Source: Opitutaceae bacterium (lineage in GTDB: Bacteria > Verrucomicrobiota > Verrucomicrobiia > Opitutales > Opitutaceae). Taken from it: a stretch of 64,000 nucleotides of DNA. The stretch is taken from positions 21,162 to 85,161 of the forward strand of contig PLXS01000009.1 of assembly GCA_003151515.1 (NCBI GenBank), written 5' to 3'. Position 1 is the stretch's first letter; each line of letters starts with the position of its first letter. The notes under the pieces are model-generated. The model was not told where the DNA came from. It searched no databases and saw only the letters and a list, made by a program, of their open reading frames with translations. The translations under genes were made by a program, and so were the position numbers. This document shows positions 60,125-64,000 of this stretch, piece after piece.

Positions 60125-61600
60125 ATGACATCCCGCAATTCGTGCAACATATGGATCCGTGCCGCGCTTTCTGCGCTCGCGCTCGCGTGCCTCGCGGGCG
60201 CCCCGAGGCTGGCGGCGGCGGGCAAGGCGCTGCCCCAGCCCACGCTCGAGCAGCGCGTGGCGGACCTGGAGGCCTATGTGAACAACGGATCGCGGACCGC
60301 GAATGTGGACTCCCGGGTAGCGGGGCCGGGCCCGGGGCACAACGCGTGGATGATGACGAGCTCGGCGCTCGTCCTGTTCATGACCCTGCCGGGGCTCGCC
60401 CTCTTCTACGGCGGCCTCGTGCGCCGCAAGAACGTCCTCTCGGTGCTCGCCCAGTGCCTGGGCATCACGGGCCTTGTGACGATACTCTGGTGGGCGGTCG
60501 GCTACAGCCTGGTCTTCGCCCCGGGCACGCCCTACATCGGGGACTTCAGGTACGCGTTCATGAGGGGCGTGGGGTCGGCGCCCAACACCGACTACGGCCC
60601 GTGGGTCTCGCACAACGTATTCGCGATGTACGAGCTCATGTTCGCCATCATCACGCCGGCCCTGATCGTGGGCGCCATTGCCGAGAGGATGAAGTTCACG
60701 GCGGTCCTGACCTTCGTGACTGCTTGGATGTTCCTCGTCTACTTCCCCCTCGCGCACATGGTTTGGGGGGTCGACGGCCTCATGAACGGGGCGGGCAACG
60801 CCTCGGCGCGGGTCGCCGCGATCGACTTCGCCGGCGGAACGGTCGTCCACATGTCGTCCGGCTGGTCCGCCCTCGTCCTGTGCCTGATCGTCGGCCCGAG
60901 GCTCGGCTTCAAGAGGGAGATCATGGCGCCGCACAACCTGGTGCTCTGCATGGCCGGCACCGGGATGCTCTGGGTCGGCTGGTACGGGTTCAACGCAGGC
61001 TCCGCGCTCGGGGCGGACGGAAACGCGGCGGCTGCGTTCATGGCGACCACGCTCGCCACGGCCGTGGGCTCCTCCACGTGGGCGGTGCTTGAGTACATCG
61101 TCAAGAAGAGGGCCTCCGTCCTCGGATTCTGCTCGGGCGCCGTCGCCGGCCTTGTCGTCATCACCCCAGCCTCGGGCTACGTGGACGCCACCGGCGCGGT
61201 GGTCATCGGGCTCTTCGCGGGGTCGGTTCCGTTCATTTTCTGCAACAAGCTTAAGGCCGTCTTCGGGTACGACGACGCCCTGGACACCTTCGGGGTGCAC
61301 GCGGTGGGCGGGACGATCGGCGCCTTCTTGACCGGCATATTCGCGACGGCGTCCGTGAACCCAAATCTGGCCCCATCGAGCGCCGCGGCAAACGCCAACG
61401 GCCTGGCCGGGCTCGTCGCCCACGGCGGCCTGTGGCATGAGCAGCTGATAGCGATGGCGGTCACGCTGGTTCTCGCCACGGTCGCCAGCGCGGTCATCGG
61501 GCTCGCGGTGAAGGCCTCGCTTGGCGTGCGGCCGGCGACCGAGGTGGAGCGGCAGGGTCTTGACATAAACGAGCACGGGGAAGAAGGTTACATATTCTGA
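60125..61600 (+). CDS. amtB: Ammonium transporter AmtB
   Basis: This 491-residue protein has a cleavable signal (cut near residue 33), then about 25 residues with a short Glu/Leu-rich segment, then eleven Amt helices. The twin histidines of the pore are in GGTVVHMSSGWSALV near residue 240 and FGVHAVGGTIGAF near residue 395. The Phe gate and S1 region are within LPGLALFYGGLVRRKN. The C-terminal tail is short (GLDINEHGEEGYIF) and carries the region that P-II proteins bind. No glnK follows. It diverges from putA. Confidence 0.95.
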   Translation: MTSRNSCNIWIRAALSALALACLAGAPRLAAAGKALPQPTLEQRVADLEAYVNNGSRTANVDSRVAGPGPGHNAWMMTSSALVLFMTLPGLALFYGGLVRRKNVLSVLAQCLGITGLVTILWWAVGYSLVFAPGTPYIGDFRYAFMRGVGSAPNTDYGPWVSHNVFAMYELMFAIITPALIVGAIAERMKFTAVLTFVTAWMFLVYFPLAHMVWGVDGLMNGAGNASARVAAIDFAGGTVVHMSSGWSALVLCLIVGPRLGFKREIMAPHNLVLCMAGTGMLWVGWYGFNAGSALGADGNAAAAFMATTLATAVGSSTWAVLEYIVKKRASVLGFCSGAVAGLVVITPASGYVDATGAVVIGLFAGSVPFIFCNKLKAVFGYDDALDTFGVHAVGGTIGAFLTGIFATASVNPNLAPSSAAANANGLAGLVAHGGLWHEQLIAMAVTLVLATVASAVIGLAVKASLGVRPATEVERQGLDINEHGEEGYIF

Positions 61601-61616
61601 GCGGCCGGCCGCGGGG

Positions 61617-61655
61617 TCCCTGGGGCCCGCTCCAGGGGCGGGCTTCGGCTTTGAG
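61617..61655 (+). terminator. Possible terminator after amtB
   Basis: Overlapping stems (CCCTGG with CCAGGG; GCCCGC with GCGGGC) are followed by TTCGGCTTT. The T run is poor, so the efficiency is doubtful. Confidence 0.4.
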
Positions 61656-61698
61656 TGGCGGATTGTGCGACTTTTCAGCATGGTCGGGTGTTCTGGGC

Positions 61699-62295
61699 AT
61701 GAACGATGACCCTCAAGTGCAAAACCCAACCTCGGGGCTAGCCTCGCCGGCCGACTTCACCTCCTTCATGCGCCAATACCAGGACATGGTCTTCACCACT
61801 TCCGCACGGCTCGTCAGAAACGACGCCCAGGCTGAGGACATTGCCCAGGAGGTGTTCATCAAGGCGTACGAGCATTTCGACATGCTCTCGACGAGCCCGT
61901 CGGCGGGCGGCTGGCTCAAGACCGTCGCGACCAACCTGTCGCTCAACCACCTGCAGCGCTACCGAAACCGCTGGCGTTTCTTCTCCGAGATGAGCGCGGA
62001 GGACTCCTCGGGCGGGGAGGCGACCCAGGTGGAGTTCGCGGCGCCCGACACCTTCTTCGCCCAGATGGACGCGGAGGAGAAGCGGTCGATCGTCGACGAC
62101 GCCATCGCCAAGCTGCCCGACCATCAGCGCATCCCCCTTGTCCTGTACCACTACGAGGACGTTCCCTACGACGAGATAGCGCGCCGCCTCGGCGTCTCCC
62201 TCGCCAAGGTGAAGACCGACATCCTCCGCGCCCGCGCCGCGCTGGCGAAGATCCTTTCGCGCAGCGGCGCGCACCTCGAGTCCCTTTCCCCGTAA
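61699..62295 (+). CDS. ECF-type RNA polymerase sigma factor
   Basis: This 198-residue sigma-70 family protein has region 2 in FMRQYQDMVFTTSARLVRN and DAQAEDIAQEVFIKAYEHF, and region 4 at 135-185 in LPDHQRIPLVLYHYEDVPYD followed by EIARRLGVSLAKVKTDILRA. The N-terminal 20 residues are disordered in look. The ATG at 61699 is chosen over an earlier in-frame start that gives a Ser/Gly-rich extension. The next gene begins 4 bp after the stop and is a small membrane protein, a typical place for an anti-sigma factor. Confidence 0.92.
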   Translation: MNDDPQVQNPTSGLASPADFTSFMRQYQDMVFTTSARLVRNDAQAEDIAQEVFIKAYEHFDMLSTSPSAGGWLKTVATNLSLNHLQRYRNRWRFFSEMSAEDSSGGEATQVEFAAPDTFFAQMDAEEKRSIVDDAIAKLPDHQRIPLVLYHYEDVPYDEIARRLGVSLAKVKTDILRARAALAKILSRSGAHLESLSP

Positions 62296-62299
62296 CGCC

Positions 62300-62770
62300 A
62301 TGAACCCACAAGATCCAGACAGGCTTGAAACCTCGATCCACAGGATCCTCCGGTCGGTGCCCGACCGCAGGGCGCCGGCTGGCTTGCAGGGACGCGTCCT
62401 CGCCGAGATAGCCCGGCGCCAGGCCCTTCCCTGGTGGAGGAAGTCGTTCGCCCACTGGCCCGCGGCCGTCCGCGCCCTGTTCTTCGGCGGTTCCGCAATC
62501 GTCGCGGCGCTCGTGGTCTCGGGCCTGCTCCTCGTCTGGTACAGCTCGGGCGCGGCCGGAATGGCCGGCGCCTCCGAGCCCTTTGCCTGGATCAGGGCCG
62601 CCCGCGACTTCCTGACATCCACGAACTCGAGCCTTCACCAGGTCTATGCCGCAATTCCGCGGCTCTGGCTCTTCGGGGCCGCCGCAGTGATCGCCTCACT
62701 CTACGCCTTGCTGGGCGCAATCAGCGCAACCGCATACCGCGCGATATCCTACGCGCGACACACCGCTTGA
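62300..62770 (+). CDS. Small membrane protein, possible anti-sigma factor
   Basis: This 156-residue protein has a basic cytoplasmic N-terminus of about 55 residues (ETSIHRILRSVPDRRAPAGL, VLAEIARRQALPWWRKSF) and two membrane helices (near residues 62-82 and 116-140). Size, topology and position immediately after the sigma gene suggest an anti-sigma factor. The zinc HxxxCxxC motif is absent, so the assignment rests on context. It is also compatible with a lineage-specific membrane protein. Confidence 0.6.
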   Translation: MNPQDPDRLETSIHRILRSVPDRRAPAGLQGRVLAEIARRQALPWWRKSFAHWPAAVRALFFGGSAIVAALVVSGLLLVWYSSGAAGMAGASEPFAWIRAARDFLTSTNSSLHQVYAAIPRLWLFGAAAVIASLYALLGAISATAYRAISYARHTA

Positions 62771-62784
62771 TCCCAGGAATCTCC

Positions 62785-64000
62785 ATGAAACTTCCATACA
62801 AGACCATTCGCGCGGGCCTGATGCTCGCGGCAATGCTGCCCTTCGCGTCGGGAGCGCTTCTCGCACAGGCCGAGAACGCGCCGACCCCGACGCCGAGCAC
62901 GGCCCCGGCCAAGGAGACGCCCCTCCATGAGATAGGCGGCTCCGCCGCGGCCGCTCCGGCCGTGGCCGTGGCCACGGCCGCGCCGACCGCGGTCCCGGCG
63001 GCCTCCGCTCCCCAGGCTGCGGCCGCCCCTGCGGCGCAGGAGGAAAGGCACCACTGGCAGGGGGAGAGCGACCGCGTCACGGTCGGCGACGCAACCTATG
63101 TCGGTGCGCACGAGACGGTCCCGAACAATGCGGTCGCCGTGATGGGCCCGCTCACGGTCGACGGCACCGTGGACGGGAACGCCGTGTCGGTGATGGGCCT
63201 CAACACTGTGAACGGAACGGTGTACGGAAACGCAGTCGCGGTCTTGAGCGACCTCAAGCTGGGGCCCAATGCGCATGTGAGCGGCAACGCGGTCTCGGTC
63301 GGGGGCACGGTCATCAAGGACCCGACGGCCGTTGTCGATGGCAACATCGTGCCCGTCAACATCGGGGGCATCTCCATGACGGGTGAAGGAACGGCGGCCT
63401 CGTTCTGGAAGCACGGCCTGAGGCTCGGCCGGCCGGTCGCGTTCGGCCCGCACCTGCACCTGCTCTGGCTCGCCAACCTGTGCCTGGCCGCGTTCTACCT
63501 GCTCCTCGTCTTCCTGTTCCCGGCCGGCATCAAGAAGTGCAGCGACACCCTCGAGAAGCGCCCGGGAATAACGCTATTGACCGGGTTCCTGGCGATGCTC
63601 GGGCTTCCCGTCCTCGCCATCCTGCTCTTGGTGACGGTGATCGGCATACCCGTGGCGCTGATCGTCCTGCCCGTGGGTGTCATCGCCTGCATCCTGTTCG
63701 GCAAGGCCGCCGTATACTCGATGATTGGTCGCCCGTTGGTGGGCAAGCAGGCGCACCTCGTGCTCGCCGCCGTGGTCGGCATCGTGGTGATGCTCATCTT
63801 CTACCTGATCCCGTTCCTTGGCCTCGCGCTCTGGTTCCTGATCGCCTTCGTCGGCTTCGCGACCGCGCTGACGGCGCTCTTTGTGTCGGGTAGCCCGGCC
63901 CCGGCCGCCGCCGGCGCGGCGCCCGCCGCCCCGCCCGGCCAGACGGTGGCAGCCGCCGCTGTGCTCGACTCGGGCACCGAGCTGCCCCCAGCACCCGTTG
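62785..64000 (+). CDS. Membrane protein with a bactofilin-like repeat domain (3' end beyond window)
   Basis: This is an open frame from the ATG at 62785 (AGGAAT upstream) to the window end, at least 405 residues. It has a signal peptide (LAAMLPFASGALLAQ), a Pro/Ala linker and a periplasmic domain of short beta-helical repeats (NNAVAVMGPLTVDGTVDG, GNAVSVMGLNTVNGTVYG, GNAVSVGGTVIKD). This polymer-forming motif is seen in bactofilins. Three or four membrane helices follow from about residue 230. It lies 14 bp after the previous gene and is probably under the same sigma-factor operon. Confidence 0.78.
   Translation, partial: MKLPYKTIRAGLMLAAMLPFASGALLAQAENAPTPTPSTAPAKETPLHEIGGSAAAAPAVAVATAAPTAVPAASAPQAAAAPAAQEERHHWQGESDRVTVGDATYVGAHETVPNNAVAVMGPLTVDGTVDGNAVSVMGLNTVNGTVYGNAVAVLSDLKLGPNAHVSGNAVSVGGTVIKDPTAVVDGNIVPVNIGGISMTGEGTAASFWKHGLRLGRPVAFGPHLHLLWLANLCLAAFYLLLVFLFPAGIKKCSDTLEKRPGITLLTGFLAMLGLPVLAILLLVTVIGIPVALIVLPVGVIACILFGKAAVYSMIGRPLVGKQAHLVLAAVVGIVVMLIFYLIPFLGLALWFLIAFVGFATALTALFVSGSPAPAAAGAAPAAPPGQTVAAAAVLDSGTELPPAPV

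Noticed and set aside
57105..60128. 1007-codon open frame on the plus strand opposite putA
   Set aside because: The composition is a mirror of the high-GC3 putA gene and no motif is visible. putA on the minus strand is certain.

Overview
This window is very GC-rich DNA from a Gram-negative bacterium, densely packed with genes on both strands. No transposase, CRISPR array, tRNA or rRNA was seen. Several features point to the phylum Verrucomicrobiota, probably an Opitutaceae-like organism. These are a planctomycete/verrucomicrobial-type cytochrome c domain at the left edge, a type IV prepilin-like protein with the N-terminus GFTLVEIMIVVVIIGLL, a BBP2/OmpL-type porin with a Pro/Ala/Thr linker, an amino-acid permease with a large soluble insertion, and a PPi-type phosphofructokinase. 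That placement is an inference from family resemblance, not from a marker gene search.

Layout. 1-7.0 kb: a cytochrome-domain membrane protein (partial), CstA, PPi-dependent phosphofructokinase, PurB and HolA. 7.1-22.3 kb: two uncharacterised membrane proteins lead into a lipid A L-Ara4N (arn) gene set that is split in two. arnT-arnB-arnC and the formyltransferase half of ArnA lie at 8.4-13.2 kb. The decarboxylase half of ArnA and arnD lie at 20.4-22.3 kb. Between them sits a nitrogen-related block: an APC permease, a PP2C phosphatase/Ser-Thr kinase fusion, glnA and a porin. Two copies of an 11-bp-period direct repeat (CATTAA-N5-CATTAA) lie in the promoter regions of this block. 22.3-28.6 kb: an LptF/G permease coupled to a hybrid histidine kinase, then a TPR protein, an M50 protease, PrmB and MetW. 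28.6-32.5 kb: metX, yidC, yidD, rnpA and rpmH, all on the minus strand. 32.7-34.6 kb: a nicotinamidase-nicotinate phosphoribosyltransferase fusion.

34.8-51 kb: an isoprenylcysteine methyltransferase-like protein, a DUF5069 protein, a prolidase-like amidohydrolase diverging from an M28 peptidase, a YgjP-type metalloprotease, a membrane FKBP, an ABC transporter, a prepilin, PpnP and a LysM coiled-coil protein. This stretch also holds a remnant of glycerol kinase with most of its interior deleted, a YcfL lipoprotein, a MATE pump, a STR2-like cystathionine gamma-synthase, exonuclease III, PncC and a SYLF protein. 51-64 kb: a zincin, a second ABC exporter, an LTXXQ-type secreted protein, an AEC transporter, a thioredoxin-like protein and a beta-hydroxyacid dehydrogenase. 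PutA then diverges from AmtB, followed by an ECF sigma factor, a small membrane protein and a bactofilin-like membrane protein cut by the window edge.

Three themes connect the genes: cell-envelope modification (arn, LptF/G, YidC, porin), nitrogen and amino-acid supply (APC permease, GlnA, PutA, AmtB, peptidases) and methionine synthesis (MetX/MetW plus cystathionine synthase). The most unusual items are the split arn locus around a kinase/permease/glnA block with shared direct repeats, the nicotinamidase-NAPRTase fusion and the collapsed glpK.
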